Assembly: GCA_013414765.1 (NCBI GenBank)
Contig: CP058708.1
Span: 1,111,553-1,175,552 of the forward strand
Length of the DNA: 64,000 nucleotides
Reading direction: 5' to 3'
Source: Candidatus Accumulibacter cognatus
Lineage (GTDB): Bacteria > Pseudomonadota > Gammaproteobacteria > Burkholderiales > Rhodocyclaceae
Both the position numbers and the translations under genes were made by a program. Each line of letters opens with the position of its first letter. The first letter of the stretch is position 1. The notes under the pieces were generated by a model that ran no database searches, was not told where the DNA came from, and saw nothing but the letters and a program-made list of their open reading frames with translations. Below, in pieces: positions 19,038 through 29,278 of this stretch.

Positions 19038-22000
19038 CTAATTCAGTTGTGCGTGCAAATCCTGGATCGGATAGACGACCAGTTCGCCACGATTCCTGAT
19101 CCCATCCGCGGCCGCTTCGGCACCCCAGATCGTCGTGTAGATCGTCACCCGTGCCGCCAGGCCAGAGGTACGGATCGAGCGAGAATCGCTAATGGCCTTG
19201 CGCTTTTCGTCCACGGTATTGATGATCAGGACAATCTCGTGGTTCTTGATCATGTCGACCACATGTGGACGCCCTTCGGTCACCTTGTTCACTGCTGTGA
19301 CGGCAATTCCCGCAGCTGCAATTGCTGCTGCCGTACCGCGCGTGGCAATCAGCGTGAACCCCGCCGCCTGCAGTTCGCGAGCAATATTCACCGCCTTCGG
19401 CTTGTCCGACTCCTTGACGCTGATGAACACCTGTCCCGAATTCGGGAGGCGAACGTTGGCCGCCAACTGGCTCTTGACAAAGGCTTCGGAAAAGCTGAGT
19501 CCAACTCCCATCACCTCACCAGTCGACTTCATTTCGGGGCCAAGAATGGTATCGACGCCGCGGAACTTGGCGAAGGGAAAAACGGCTTCCTTGACCGAGA
19601 AATAATTCGGGACGATTTCCTGGGAGAGTCCCTGGCTGGCAAGCGACTGCCCGACCATGCAACGGGCAGCGATCTTCGCGAGCTGTAGCCCAGTGGCCTT
19701 GGAAACAAAAGGGACCGTACGCGATGCTCGGGGGTTGACTTCAAGGACAAAAACCCTCCCCTTCTGGATCGCGAACTGGACGTTCATCAGACCGCAGACC
19801 TTCAGTCCCAGGGCCATCAGCCGCGTCTGCCGGCGCAGCTCGTCCTGCAACTCGGCGGACAACGAATACGGTGGCAGCGAACACGCCGAATCACCGGAAT
19901 GCACGCCGGCCTGTTCAATATGCTCCATCACCCCTCCGATGAGGACCTCCTGGCCATCGCAAAGGGCATCGACGTCCACCTCGCAGGCATCGTTCAGGAA
20001 ACGGTCGAGCAATACCGGTGAATCATTGGAAACCTTGACCGCTTCACGCATGTACCGTTCAAGGTCGCGCTCCTCATGGACGATTTCCATCGCCCGGCCA
20101 CCAAGCACATACGACGGACGAACCACCAAGGGATAGCCAATCTCGGCTGCCAGGCGCAACGCCTCGGGCTCGGTGCGGGCAGTACGGTTGGCCGGTTGTC
20201 TAAGGCCAAGATCCTGAAGCAGCTTCTGAAACCGCTCGCGATCCTCGGCGGCGTCGATCATGTCCGGGCTGGTACCGATGATCGGTACACCGTTGGCCTC
20301 AAGATCACGCGCCAGCTTGAGCGGAGTCTGTCCGCCATACTGGACGATAACCCCTAGCGGTTTTTCCACGGCAACGATTTCCAGGACGTCCTCAAGCGTC
20401 AGTGGCTCGAAATAGAGGCGGTCGGAAGTATCATAGTCCGTGGATACCGTTTCCGGATTGCAGTTGACCATGATCGTCTCGTAACCGTCGGCACGCAGCG
20501 CGAGCGCCGCATGCACGCAGCAATAGTCGAACTCGATCCCCTGCCCGATGCGATTCGGACCGCCCCCAAGAACCATGATTTTTTTCCGGTCGCTGGGTTT
20601 CGCCTCACACTCATCCTCATAGGTCGAGTAAAGGTAAGCGGTATCGGTGGCAAACTCGGCTGCACATGTATCGACACGCTTGAAGACCGGACGAATTTGC
20701 AGGGCATGGCGGAGCTCACGAACAGCCGTCTGCGTCGTCCGCATCAGGGTCGCCAACCTTTTGTCGGAAAAGCCGGCACGTTTGAGACACCACAATTCGT
20801 CGCGTGACAGAGAGGCGAGTGGCCTGCCGCGGATACGTTCGGCCTTCCTGTAAAGATCCTCGATCTGCGCCAGAAACCACGGATCAATTGCTGTCAGCCG
20901 ATGAATCTCGTTCAGGTTCAGACCAATTCGGAAGGCGTCGGCAACGTACCAGAGACGCTCCGGGCGCGCCTCGCTGAGCGCCATCTCGATTTCCTCGCGG
21001 TCGACGCTGTGTTCATCGAAGCCATCGACGCCGATCTCGAGGCCGCGCAAGGCCTTTTGCAACGATTCCTGAAAAGTTCGCCCGATGGCCATGACCTCAC
21101 CCACCGACTTCATCTGCGTGGTCAGCCGCGAGTCGGCATCGGGGAATTTCTCGAAGGCGAAACGAGGCACCTTGGTGACCACATAGTCGATCGACGGCTC
21201 GAAAGAGGCCGGGGTCTTGCCACCAGTAATGTCATTGGCCAGTTCATCGAGCGTATGACCTACCGCCAACTTTGCCGCCACCTTGGCAATCGGGAAACCG
21301 GTGGCCTTTGACGCCAGGGCCGAAGAACGCGAAACACGCGGGTTCATTTCGATGACGATCATCCTCCCGGTCTGAGGACAGATCGCAAACTGGACATTCG
21401 AGCCGCCGGTATCGACACCGACCTCGCGCAACACCGCGATCGAGGCGTTGCGCATGATCTGGTATTCTTTGTCGGTCAGCGTCTGCGCCGGTGCCACGGT
21501 AATCGAGTCGCCGGTGTGCACTCCCATCGGGTCGAGGTTCTCGATCGCACAGACGATTATGCAGTTGTCTTTGCGATCGCGCACCACTTCCATCTCGAAC
21601 TCTTTCCAGCCGATCAGTGACTCTTCGATCAGCAACTCGCTGGTCGGGCTGGCTTCAAGTCCGCGTTTGCAGATTTCGACGAATTCTTCCTGGTTGTAGG
21701 CAATGCCGCCACCCGAACCCCCCATGGTGAACGATGGCCGGATGATTGCCGGATAGCCGATCATCGCCTGTACCTGCAGCGCTTCCTCCAACGAGTGCGC
21801 CATCGCCGAACGAGCCGATCCGAGACCGATGCGGGTCATCGCCGCCTTGAACTTCTCGCGGTCCTCGGCCTTGTCGATGGCTTCCCTGGTGGCCCCAATC
21901 ATCTCGACGCCAAAACGCTCGAGAACACCATGCCTGGCCAGATCAAGGGCACAATTCAGCGCTGTTTGTCCACCCATGGTCGGCAGCAGCGCATCAGGTC

Positions 22001-22244
22001 GCTCCTTGGTGATGATCTTTTCGACGACTCTCCAGTTAATCGGCTCGATATACGTGACATCCGCCATTTCCGGGTCGGTCATGATCGTGGCTGGATTGGA
22101 GTTCACCAGGATCACCCGGTAGCCTTCCTCGCGCAGTGCCTTGCAGGCTTGCGCCCCTGAGTAATCAAATTCGCAGGCCTGTCCGATGACGATCGGACCG
22201 GCGCCGATGATCAGAATGCTCTTGAGGTCAGTGCGTTTGGGCAT
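19038..22244 (-). CDS. carB: Carbamoyl-phosphate synthase large subunit
   Basis: 1,068 residues, full length. It makes carbamoyl phosphate from bicarbonate, ammonia and two ATP for pyrimidines and arginine. Two ATP-grasp halves are visible, each starting with a pre-ATP-grasp glycine loop ([20 protein letters not shown] and [18 protein letters not shown]); [14 protein letters not shown] and [14 protein letters not shown] are the ATP loops. The C-terminal MGS-like allosteric domain ([18 protein letters not shown]) is intact. It overlaps carA by 17 bases. Confidence 0.98.
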   Translation of the reverse strand: MPKRTDLKSILIIGAGPIVIGQACEFDYSGAQACKALREEGYRVILVNSNPATIMTDPEMADVTYIEPINWRVVEKIITKERPDALLPTMGGQTALNCALDLARHGVLERFGVEMIGATREAIDKAEDREKFKAAMTRIGLGSARSAMAHSLEEALQVQAMIGYPAIIRPSFTMGGSGGGIAYNQEEFVEICKRGLEASPTSELLIEESLIGWKEFEMEVVRDRKDNCIIVCAIENLDPMGVHTGDSITVAPAQTLTDKEYQIMRNASIAVLREVGVDTGGSNVQFAICPQTGRMIVIEMNPRVSRSSALASKATGFPIAKVAAKLAVGHTLDELANDITGGKTPASFEPSIDYVVTKVPRFAFEKFPDADSRLTTQMKSVGEVMAIGRTFQESLQKALRGLEIGVDGFDEHSVDREEIEMALSEARPERLWYVADAFRIGLNLNEIHRLTAIDPWFLAQIEDLYRKAERIRGRPLASLSRDELWCLKRAGFSDKRLATLMRTTQTAVRELRHALQIRPVFKRVDTCAAEFATDTAYLYSTYEDECEAKPSDRKKIMVLGGGPNRIGQGIEFDYCCVHAALALRADGYETIMVNCNPETVSTDYDTSDRLYFEPLTLEDVLEIVAVEKPLGVIVQYGGQTPLKLARDLEANGVPIIGTSPDMIDAAEDRERFQKLLQDLGLRQPANRTARTEPEALRLAAEIGYPLVVRPSYVLGGRAMEIVHEERDLERYMREAVKVSNDSPVLLDRFLNDACEVDVDALCDGQEVLIGGVMEHIEQAGVHSGDSACSLPPYSLSAELQDELRRQTRLMALGLKVCGLMNVQFAIQKGRVFVLEVNPRASRTVPFVSKATGLQLAKIAARCMVGQSLASQGLSQEIVPNYFSVKEAVFPFAKFRGVDTILGPEMKSTGEVMGVGLSFSEAFVKSQLAANVRLPNSGQVFISVKESDKPKAVNIARELQAAGFTLIATRGTAAAIAAAGIAVTAVNKVTEGRPHVVDMIKNHEIVLIINTVDEKRKAISDSRSIRTSGLAARVTIYTTIWGAEAAADGIRNRGELVVYPIQDLHAQLN

Positions 22245-23385
22245 GTTTCGCCTTTTCGTCTTGCATCATCTTGACAAAGCGGTCGAACAGATAAGCGATG
22301 TCGTGCGGCCCAGGACTGGCCTCCGGGTGACCCTGAAAGGAAAAAGCCGGCAGGTCGCTACGCGCCAAACCCTGCAGTGATCCGTCGAACAGCGACATGT
22401 GCGTTGCCAGCAGGTTTGCCGGCAGGGTATCGGCGTCCACCGCAAAGCCGTGGTTCTGACTGGTAATCAGGACCTGCCCAGTCTGGAGGTCCTTGACCGG
22501 GTGGTTGGCGCCGTGATGGCCAAACTTCATTTTCATCGTCCTGGCGCCCGAGGCAAGCGCCAGCAACTGGTGACCCAGGCAGATCCCGAACATCGGTACG
22601 CCTCTGGCAAGGATTTCGCGGATCGCCGTGATTGCGTAATCACAAGGCTCTGGGTCGCCAGGTCCGTTCGAAAGGAACACGCCGTTCGGCTTCAGCTTGA
22701 GGACTTCTGCCGCAGTGGTCTGCGCTGGCACCACTGTCACCCGGCAGCCACGCGCGGCCAACAAACGCAGAATGTTGTGTTTGACGCCAAAATCGTAGGC
22801 AACGACGTGCCACAGCGGCGCCGGCGCAGCGACATAGCCGCCCAAGCGCCATGGCCCACCGGCCCAATCGTAGGACGACTGAACGCTGACCACCCTGGCA
22901 AGGTCCATCCCGGCGAGACCGGGGAAGGCCACTGCTTCGGCACGCGCGCGCCGGTCATCGACCTCGACAGCCATGATGCAGCCCGCCTGCGCGCCCTTTT
23001 CCCGCAGCAAGCGTGTCAGCTTGCGCGTGTCGATCCCGGCAATCGCAACGATGCCATGTTTCTGCAGATACTCTGGCAGCGTCTCCTGCAGGCGCCAATT
23101 CGCTGCCCGAACCGGCAGGTCACGAATCACCAGCCCTGCGGCATGGTTGCCGGGCGATTCGAAATCCTCGGCATTACAACCAACGTTGCCGATATGCGGA
23201 TAGGTCAGGGTGACGATCTGGCGACAGTACGAGGGATCGGTCAGGATTTCCTGATAGCCAGTCATCGCCGTATTGAATACGACTTCGCCGCTGGTACAGC
23301 CTCCGGCGCCGATCGCCAGGCCGCGGAAAATCGTGCCGTCGGCCAGTGCGAGAATCGCGGGCGGAAGAGAGGGTAACAAGGACAC
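22228..23385 (-). CDS. carA: Carbamoyl-phosphate synthase small subunit
   Basis: 385 residues from a GTG at 23385 with AGGAGT 7 bases upstream. The open frame continues upstream, but those residues come from the duplicated leader and are not family sequence. CarA supplies ammonia from glutamine. The N-terminal domain [15 protein letters not shown]...[14 protein letters not shown] and the class I glutaminase with [13 protein letters not shown] (nucleophile Cys), [11 protein letters not shown] and [11 protein letters not shown] are complete. Regulation is probably at the leader, which contains a terminator-like hairpin. Confidence 0.96.
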   Translation of the reverse strand: MSLLPSLPPAILALADGTIFRGLAIGAGGCTSGEVVFNTAMTGYQEILTDPSYCRQIVTLTYPHIGNVGCNAEDFESPGNHAAGLVIRDLPVRAANWRLQETLPEYLQKHGIVAIAGIDTRKLTRLLREKGAQAGCIMAVEVDDRRARAEAVAFPGLAGMDLARVVSVQSSYDWAGGPWRLGGYVAAPAPLWHVVAYDFGVKHNILRLLAARGCRVTVVPAQTTAAEVLKLKPNGVFLSNGPGDPEPCDYAITAIREILARGVPMFGICLGHQLLALASGARTMKMKFGHHGANHPVKDLQTGQVLITSQNHGFAVDADTLPANLLATHMSLFDGSLQGLARSDLPAFSFQGHPEASPGPHDIAYLFDRFVKMMQDEKAKHAQTH

Positions 23386-23443
23386 GAAAGACTCCTGTGG
23401 TGGCTGCGGTGGAGTGTGCTGCCAGCCCAAGCTGTAGATACGC

Positions 23444-23474
23444 AAAAGCGGGACGGGCACACAGCCCTCCCGCT
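23444..23474 (-). terminator. Terminator-like attenuator in the carA leader
   Basis: In the transcript sense, AGCGGGA+GGGC pairs with GCCC(G)TCCCGCT around a 5-base loop, with one bulged G, followed by TTTT. It lies about 60 bases before the carA GTG and about 25 bases after the putative -10, so it would end transcription before carAB unless overridden. This suggests attenuation of carAB, perhaps by pyrimidines or arginine. The equivalent position in the distal leader copy has lost the stem. Confidence 0.6.
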
Positions 23475-23495
23475 CGGTTCTTTGCAAGCCGCAGG

Positions 23496-23501
23496 ATTGT
23501 A
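23496..23501 (-). promoter_or_regulatory. Putative -10 box of the proximal carA promoter
   Basis: TACAAT on the minus strand, directly upstream of the conserved block CCTGCGGCTTGCAAAGAACC. The matching position in the distal copy reads TATAAC. No well-spaced -35 is evident; TTGCCC lies 20 bases upstream, slightly too far. Confidence 0.4.
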
Positions 23502-23573
23502 CCGGAAAGAGCCCCCCTGTTGGGCAATTCGAAGCTGGCCGCCCAGGGTAAATTTGTTCACTTCGAGAGATGA

Positions 23574-23725
23574 GGGTTACAGGAGACGAAAGACCCCTTT
23601 GGTGACTGAGGTGGAGTGTGCCGCCAGAGCACGCAATAACGGAACGAGCACAGCCTTGGTTCTTTGCAAGCCGCAGGGTTATACTGGAAAAAATCCATTT
23701 TGTTAGGTAATTCAAAGCCGGTCGC
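23574..23725 (-). repeat. carA leader repeat, distal copy
   Basis: 152 bases homologous to 23371-23542 and in the same orientation. The carA start position has decayed (GTC instead of GTG) and the hairpin is degraded, but the -10-like box and the downstream 20-base block are conserved. It could be a second, constitutive promoter for carAB. Confidence 0.75.
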
Positions 23726-23849
23726 GGCAAAGCCCAGCCGTCCTCGACGCCACACTGCAAGAGCCTGCCGCCAGCGCAGCCAGTGCTTGTCAGAAGTGCG
23801 GCACAGTGCTTTAATCCTCGCATGACCATTGATCAGAAGGAATCCGGAA

Positions 23850-24449
23850 ATGCCAGATACTCGCTTCAAGCCTTTGCCCTGGACCCGGCTCAAGAGAGGC
23901 GTCCCCTGTTACCTCCCGAGAATGGCAAAAACGGCCGCTCCGGTTGATGCCAATTCTCCGGCGCTGCGAGTCATGACCGATTTTCAGCAAATGACGCCGA
24001 TCACGATTGCGCGCGATGCCTCGCTTGACGATGCCAACAGAATCATGGCGCTGTGCCATGTGCATTATCTGCTGGTGGCCGACGGGCAGCGGCAGTTGCA
24101 GGGGATCGTCACCGAAGCCGGGACCAAGGGCCACCGGCCGCTGGCCGTGGCCCATACGCTGGGCGTCCGTCCCGGCGAACTGGTAGTCGGGGATGTGATG
24201 ATCAAACAACACGATGATGTCGAAGTGATGCATCTCAGAGATGTGCACACGGCCAGAGTTGGCAACGTCGTGGCGACCCTGAAGGAATTGGGAACACCTT
24301 ATTGTCTGGTCGTAGACCACGATGAAGAAGACAATCACATCCTCTGTGGCATCTTTTCCCTGTCCAAGATCGAACGTGAGATGGGACTTGCGCAGTCAAC
24401 AGAAATCGCACAGACCTTCTCGCAGGTCGTGAGTTCGCTCGGCCATTGA
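23850..24449 (+). CDS. CBS-domain protein
   Basis: 199 residues from ATG 23850, with AAGGA about 8 bases upstream. Two CBS motifs: DFQQMTPITIARDASLDDAN...HYLLVAD (residues about 45-90) and VGDVMIKQHDDVEVMHLRDV...GTPYCLVVDHD (about 115-170). Such stand-alone pairs bind adenosine ligands and sense energy state; the partner is unknown. Its end is next to the cation efflux gene, so the two are probably co-transcribed. Divergent from carA. Confidence 0.85.
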   Translation: MPDTRFKPLPWTRLKRGVPCYLPRMAKTAAPVDANSPALRVMTDFQQMTPITIARDASLDDANRIMALCHVHYLLVADGQRQLQGIVTEAGTKGHRPLAVAHTLGVRPGELVVGDVMIKQHDDVEVMHLRDVHTARVGNVVATLKELGTPYCLVVDHDEEDNHILCGIFSLSKIEREMGLAQSTEIAQTFSQVVSSLGH

Positions 24450-24508
24450 ACAGAGCCCCGCCTGCTCTCGACCCGCTGCCGAGAGGTTTATCAGAAAGCA
24501 ACCAGTTC

Positions 24509-25699
24509 ATGGGCAGCCGTAACGACACACCTGAAATCTCATTCGACGACCCAGGGCGGCATGGTATGGCACAGCGTGTCACCTGGATCAGTGTGGTAGT
24601 GAATATTTTCCTGACCGGCGCGCAGGTTGTCGCCGGCATCATGGCACATTCCCAAGGTTTGATTGCCGACGGCCTGCATTCGCTATCCGATCTGGTCTGT
24701 GATTTCCTGGTGCTCTTCGCCGCTCACCACAGCAAGGATCCTGCCGACGAACGCCATCCCTATGGCCATGCCCGCATTGAAACGGCGGCATCGTTTGCAC
24801 TTGGCGCGATTCTGGCAGTCACTGGCGCCGGCATCATCTGGGGCGCCGGGGTGAAACTGCAAAACCTCGACAACCTGCCGCCAGTCCAGCAACTGGCGTT
24901 ATGGACGGCAATCCTTGCACTGGTGGCGAAGGAGGGTCTGTTCCGCTACATGCTGCATGTCGGTGAGCGCCTGCGCTCGCCGATGCTGATCGCCAACGCT
25001 TGGCATGCCCGCTCCGACGCCGCTTCGTCACTGGTGGTGGCCTTGGGAATCGTCGGCAATCTGATAGGCTACAATTTTGCCGACTCGGTGGCCGCAGTGA
25101 TCGTCGGCTTCATGATCGTCCGGATGGGCGTGGTGTTCGCCTGGGATGCCGTCCTGGAACTGATCGACACCGGCCTGTCGGTCGAGGAAGTTGACAGCAT
25201 CCGTCAAGTGATCATTGACACTCCCGGGGTCAGGAATCTCCACGAACTGCGAACCCGTCGCATGGCGCATCGCTCACTAGTCGATGCACATGTCTGTGTC
25301 GATGCACGCATCAGTGTTTCGGAAGGGCACCGTATAGCCGAAATGACCCGCAAGCGCATCCTCGACAGCCACCCTTCAGTTTCAGATGTTCTCGTTCATG
25401 TCGACGTCGAGGACGATCTGGATCATGACAGCCAACTCCAGAGTATGCCCGACCGCAGCGAACTGATGACGGAGCTGGCCCCCCTCCTCAGCGATCTTCC
25501 GGAACCCCGGCGAGTCATCCTGCACTATCTCAATGGCCGTATTGAAGCCGAGTTACTCCTGCCTCGCCAGTCCCTTGGCGACCTTACCGCGGTCAACAAG
25601 GCTGAGCGCGAAATCGCCAGGCAGCTGGCGGAGTACCCGCTGATCAGTTCTCTTTCGATCAACTACGGTCGGCAGATTTTTCCCGTTAAAGGTCACTGA
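24509..25699 (+). CDS. Cation diffusion facilitator transporter
   Basis: 396 residues from ATG 24509; a TTG at 24446 overlapping the CBS gene stop is the alternative start. CDF proteins export Zn2+, Fe2+, Co2+ or Mn2+ by proton antiport at the inner membrane. Six membrane segments start at about residue 25. The metal-site motifs are GLIADGLHSLSDLVCDF (segment 2) and NAWHARSDAASSLVV (segment 5), i.e. an HxxxD-type site in segment 5. A cytosolic ferredoxin-like domain follows (HVCVDARISVSEGHRIAE), then about 90 extra C-terminal residues that most CDFs lack. Metal specificity cannot be told from sequence. Confidence 0.9.
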   Translation: MGSRNDTPEISFDDPGRHGMAQRVTWISVVVNIFLTGAQVVAGIMAHSQGLIADGLHSLSDLVCDFLVLFAAHHSKDPADERHPYGHARIETAASFALGAILAVTGAGIIWGAGVKLQNLDNLPPVQQLALWTAILALVAKEGLFRYMLHVGERLRSPMLIANAWHARSDAASSLVVALGIVGNLIGYNFADSVAAVIVGFMIVRMGVVFAWDAVLELIDTGLSVEEVDSIRQVIIDTPGVRNLHELRTRRMAHRSLVDAHVCVDARISVSEGHRIAEMTRKRILDSHPSVSDVLVHVDVEDDLDHDSQLQSMPDRSELMTELAPLLSDLPEPRRVILHYLNGRIEAELLLPRQSLGDLTAVNKAEREIARQLAEYPLISSLSINYGRQIFPVKGH

Positions 25700-25753
25700 A
25701 TACCGTTATTCTGCAAGCGTCGGTTTTCCGTGTCTCCGCCGATCGTGCATGCG

Positions 25754-26539
25754 CTATCTGCCCTGGGCCTGAACTTGCGAGAGCTTCTGTTCGATCCTGG
25801 CCAGCGGCACGGCTCCGGGAATCCGCTCTCCGTCCGCGAAGAAAACCGTCGGCGTACCGTTGATCGCCAACTTGCGGCCGGTCTCGATGGTTTTCCTGAC
25901 CGCGGTGGTATCGCAATCCCCTTTGCCTGTGGGAGCCTTGCCGTCGACCATCCAGTCATTCCAGGCCTTGGCCTTGTCAGCGGCACACCAGATTTGGTTG
26001 GATTTCTCCAGTGAATCCGGCGATAGGATCGGATAAAGGAAGGTGTAAATCGTCACGTTGTCGAGCTTGACGATGTCCTTGGCCAATTTCTTGCAGTAGC
26101 CGCAATTCGGGTCCTCGAAGGTGGCGAAAACACGTTTGCCATCACCACGCACCTGCTTCACCGCCAGCGTCAACGGCAAGTCAGAAAACTTGATTGCGGT
26201 CAGCTTCTGCATCCGCTCGTCGGTCACGTTTTTCATCGTCTGGGCATCGATCAGAGCCCCCAGGAGCAGCACTGAAACCTTCTCGTCGGTGTAGACGATC
26301 TGGCCATCGACGTAGACTTCGTAGAGACCCAGGTATGGGGTCTTGGTCACGCTGCTAACCGCACGTTCCAGTTTACCTTCTACCGCTTTCTTGACGCTGG
26401 CTTCGTCCGCTGGGGCAGACTGTTTAGTTACCTCTTTTTTAGGGCTCGCTGTCGTTGCTTTTTTAACGCCGGCTTCGCCCGCGAGAGCAGACAGACTGAG
26501 AACTGAGGCGAGTGCAAACGGTACGAATCGTGTATACAT
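25754..26539 (-). CDS. dsbC: Thiol:disulfide interchange protein DsbC
   Basis: 261 residues from ATG 26539 (GGAGAA about 9 bases upstream). The N-terminal MYTRFVPFALASVLSLSALA is a signal peptide, so the product is periplasmic. After a Lys/Ala-rich linker comes the dimerisation domain (YLGLYEVYVDGQIVYTDE), then a thioredoxin fold with active-site CGYC at 146-149 and cis-Pro in NGTPTVFF. DsbC isomerises wrong disulfides. The linker between signal and dimerisation domain (about residues 22-52) is longer than in E. coli. Downstream of the ubi hydroxylase by 29 bases. Confidence 0.94.
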   Translation of the reverse strand: MYTRFVPFALASVLSLSALAGEAGVKKATTASPKKEVTKQSAPADEASVKKAVEGKLERAVSSVTKTPYLGLYEVYVDGQIVYTDEKVSVLLLGALIDAQTMKNVTDERMQKLTAIKFSDLPLTLAVKQVRGDGKRVFATFEDPNCGYCKKLAKDIVKLDNVTIYTFLYPILSPDSLEKSNQIWCAADKAKAWNDWMVDGKAPTGKGDCDTTAVRKTIETGRKLAINGTPTVFFADGERIPGAVPLARIEQKLSQVQAQGR

Positions 26540-26568
26540 CGGTAATTTCTCCGGATAAGAGGGAGGCA

Positions 26569-27738
26569 TCAGAAAGCGCCAATGGCGTAGCGCACAAGTA
26601 GATTTTTTAGGACTGGCAAAGCATTGGTCAGGTTCATTCCGAAATTGCGCAACGGCTTGAGTCCGGGAAAGGTTTGCCGGAAGAGCTGGTGCAGGGCATG
26701 CGTAACGGTTTGCATGACCAGTGTTTCCTCGCGCCTCTGTCGTTGATAGCGAGCCAGCAGGCGCTCGCTACCGATATCCTGCCAGTCCGGCGTGGCTACC
26801 AGCAGACCGGCTAGCGCCTTCGCATCCTGGTAGCCGAGGTTGATACCGTGCCCGGAAAGCGGGTGAATGCCATGTGCCGCGTCACCAAGCAGCGCCAGCC
26901 GCGGGGCAACGATCTGTGGCACCTTCATCAGGCGTAATGGAAAGGCTGACGCAGGAGTCAGCAACTGGAAAGCGCCCAGTTCGTCATTGCCGGCGGCGGC
27001 AACCCGACTGCATAGTTCCTCGGCTGGTAGTGCCAGCATAGCCCGCGCGTTTTCATCAGGCGTAGACCAGACGATGGAGAGACGATGGCCCGCCATCGGT
27101 AGCCAGGCCAGCACCCCGTCTTGGCGGAACCATTGGCGTGCAATGCCATGATGCGGACGCTGACACTCGAAATTGGCGACCAGTCCCATCTCGCCGTAGG
27201 GCGTATTGATCGCCCGCAAGCCCAGAACTTCACGGACCCAGGAATCTCGTCCATCCGCGCCGACGAGCAGCCTGGCAGACAGCAACCGACCGTCGCCAAG
27301 GGTCAGCTGAGCGGCCCCAGAACCCATTTCCAGGACTTTCGGTAAGGCCGGGCAAAGCAGGGTAAGATTGCCCTGACGTTTGATACTTTCCCAAAGTTCA
27401 CAAGCCATCCGCGATGATTCGAGAATCCAGCCGAGTTCTGGTACGCCAGCCTCGTAAGCCGAGAAATCGAGTTCTGCATTCCTATCGCCAAAGATTTTCA
27501 TTGCTGAAATTGGCGCCATGCGCTCTGCTGGAAGGTGCTTCCAGACACCGATTGCCCGCAGGAAGTCCGCATTGGCCGGGGAAATCGCGTAGACACGCGT
27601 ATCCCAGCCCGCTGCAGGCAGCGGCGGGTGCTGCTCAACCAGGGCAACCCTGAGGCGCGTGTCACGCAGTGCACAGGCCAAAGAAAGACCGGCGAGGCCG
27701 CCACCAACGATAAGGACGTCGAAATCCGTGACTTGCAT
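26569..27738 (-). CDS. FAD-dependent ubiquinone biosynthesis hydroxylase (UbiH/UbiF/UbiI family)
   Basis: 389 residues from ATG 27738. FAD-binding GGGLAGLSLACALRD lies near residues 10-24, the DG motif is LLVGADGRDSWVRE, and the second FAD motif is LALLGDAAHGIHPLSGHGIN with LGYQDAKAL. These define the UbiH/UbiF/VisC/COQ6 family of flavin hydroxylases acting on the ubiquinone ring. Which ring position it modifies cannot be told from sequence. It overlaps nothing and is followed by dsbC. Confidence 0.92.
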   Translation of the reverse strand: MQVTDFDVLIVGGGLAGLSLACALRDTRLRVALVEQHPPLPAAGWDTRVYAISPANADFLRAIGVWKHLPAERMAPISAMKIFGDRNAELDFSAYEAGVPELGWILESSRMACELWESIKRQGNLTLLCPALPKVLEMGSGAAQLTLGDGRLLSARLLVGADGRDSWVREVLGLRAINTPYGEMGLVANFECQRPHHGIARQWFRQDGVLAWLPMAGHRLSIVWSTPDENARAMLALPAEELCSRVAAAGNDELGAFQLLTPASAFPLRLMKVPQIVAPRLALLGDAAHGIHPLSGHGINLGYQDAKALAGLLVATPDWQDIGSERLLARYQRQRREETLVMQTVTHALHQLFRQTFPGLKPLRNFGMNLTNALPVLKNLLVRYAIGAF

Positions 27739-27805
27739 GCGGTAAAACCCAGGTAATTGAAAAATGGTTCTGTGCACGATCGGGAATTTACAAGCGTGGC
27801 CAAGG

Positions 27806-28216
27806 ATGCTAGAAGTTCACATCATGAACTCATCCACCACCTCTACTGGTCACGGCTATTTTCCAGCGATCGTTTGTGTCGAGTGTGATTCACCCATAGA
27901 TGCCCTGATTGCTTTATGCATACCACGCCACGAGGCGATGGATCTGGTTGCCGCTTCCTGGAAGGAAAGCGATTCGCCTTGTCTGGTTGCCACCCTTGAC
28001 GGTGGTCGCCCGGTCGTCGTGTTGCGCACGCCGGAAGGTCGCTGGGCAGCCTGCCATGCGTTCTTGAATGATCTCTACGCCACGCATCAGGAGGCCGATA
28101 GGCGCCTGGCCAGACTGCTCAAGCGCCACCGCAATGGTTACGTGGCTTGCCTTCGGTTGATGAACTCGCCCGCAGATCACTGGCCGGGCCTGGCTCACCT
28201 TGACTTGCCGTCGTAA
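27806..28216 (+). CDS. Small protein of unknown function
   Basis: 136 residues from ATG 27806, or 130 from ATG 27824, which has AGAAG about 9 bases upstream. Cytosolic-looking, with scattered cysteines (CVECDSP, SPCLVA, ACHAF, ACLRL) and no recognisable domain. An Arg-rich segment EADRRLARLLKRHRNG lies near residues 100-115. Frame, codon use and position between divergent ubi and convergent hprK support a real gene. No function is proposed. Confidence 0.6.
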   Translation: MLEVHIMNSSTTSTGHGYFPAIVCVECDSPIDALIALCIPRHEAMDLVAASWKESDSPCLVATLDGGRPVVVLRTPEGRWAACHAFLNDLYATHQEADRRLARLLKRHRNGYVACLRLMNSPADHWPGLAHLDLPS

Positions 28217-28331
28217 CTAATCAGCCTGACGAAGTACCGCCAGGAGCTAAGGCAAGGGCAGCCACTGCGATTACGGCTTTTATCGAGAGTGTACTCCTTG
28301 AAGGTGGGGAAGTCCGGTGATTAAGCCATTG

Positions 28332-29276
28332 CTACAAGTCGTCGTCCAGGAGCGCCTGCTGCTGGCGGTTAATGAAATCTCCCATGCTGTCGATGCCGCG
28401 AAGCTGAAGAATACTATTGCGTACCGCAGCCTCGAGAAGAACCGCAATGTTTCTCCCGGCAGCAACCGGAATGACCACTTTACGTACGGGCACGCCAAGA
28501 ATTTCCTGGTTTTGCGCGTCCAGAGGCAGACGCGGACCATCCGAACCACTGATCTGCTTTTGCAAATGGGCGATCAGCTTCAGTTTCATCTTCCGGCGTG
28601 AAGCAGTTTCCCCGAAGATGGTGCGAATGTTGAGGAGGCCGAGTCCACGTACTTCAAGATAGTCCCGCAGCATGCTCGGACAGCGTCCTTCAATCGTGGT
28701 CGGTGCGATACAGGCCAGCTCGACGACATCATCGGCAACCAGACCATGGCCGCGCGAGATCAGTTCCAGAGCAAGTTCGCTCTTGCCGACTCCAGAATCG
28801 CCGGTAATCAGAACACCCATGCCGAAAACATCCATCAGCACGCCGTGCACTGATGTCGAACCAGCCAGCCGACGGGAAAGATAGAGGCGCAACAGTTCGA
28901 TTACTGCCGAGCAGGGTTTCGGACTAACAAACAGGGGCGTCTGCGTAGCCTCGCAGGCATCATGAATCGCCGGCAGAATTTCAAGGTCGTCAGCAATGAT
29001 CAGCGCCGGAGGCCTGGCAGCCATCAGTTCCTTCACCTGCGAACGCAGACGCTCCGGAGTCACGCGGTAGCCCCAGGCTTGTTCGGCACGACCGATCACT
29101 TGTAGTCGCTCCGGATGAATCAGATTGAGGTGGCCAACAACGTCAGCGCCAAAATAGCCCTGTTCCTTGAGTTCGATCGATCGGTCAACGCCGACGGCAA
29201 TGACCCAGGAAAGCTTTAGTTTGTCGCGGTGATCCTCATAAAGCTGGGCTACACTGGATTGACGCCGGGCGTTCAT
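28332..29276 (-). CDS. hprK: HPr kinase/phosphorylase
   Basis: 314 residues from ATG 29276, two bases after the ptsN stop. Walker A is ITGDSGVGKSE (about 158-168), preceded by SVHGVLMDV with the catalytic His; the HprK signature VRGLGLLNIRTIFG and the C-terminal AAAVRNSILQLRG follow. It phosphorylates HPr on Ser. In proteobacteria lacking sugar PTS it belongs to the nitrogen-PTS-like regulatory branch with PtsN. It is the last gene of the recA-to-hprK run. Confidence 0.95.
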   Translation of the reverse strand: MNARRQSSVAQLYEDHRDKLKLSWVIAVGVDRSIELKEQGYFGADVVGHLNLIHPERLQVIGRAEQAWGYRVTPERLRSQVKELMAARPPALIIADDLEILPAIHDACEATQTPLFVSPKPCSAVIELLRLYLSRRLAGSTSVHGVLMDVFGMGVLITGDSGVGKSELALELISRGHGLVADDVVELACIAPTTIEGRCPSMLRDYLEVRGLGLLNIRTIFGETASRRKMKLKLIAHLQKQISGSDGPRLPLDAQNQEILGVPVRKVVIPVAAGRNIAVLLEAAVRNSILQLRGIDSMGDFINRQQQALLDDDL

Positions 29277-29278
29277 AC

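Larger units (their letters stand above)
23371..23542 (-). repeat. carA leader repeat, proximal copy
   Basis: 172 bases covering the carA start codon, its RBS, a terminator-like hairpin and a putative -10. It is similar along its whole length to 23574-23725; the best conserved parts are GGTTCTTTGCAAGCCGCAGG, GGTGGAGTGTG and ACGAAAGAC. The copies differ by about 20 bases in length, in the hairpin region. Confidence 0.75.
23386..23849. other. 464-bp divergent region between carA and the CBS gene
   Basis: It holds both copies of the duplicated carA leader (to 23542, and 23574-23725), the terminator-like hairpin at 23444-23474, and two -10-like boxes on the minus strand. The remaining 120 bases next to the CBS gene show only its RBS (AAGGA, about 23837-23841). 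No RNA gene or additional frame looks real. Confidence 0.6.

Noticed and set aside
23386-23829. N-terminal extension of CarA by about 148 codons
   Set aside because: It translates the duplicated leader and a terminator-like hairpin; the GTG at 23385 with AGGAGT gives the normal CarA length.
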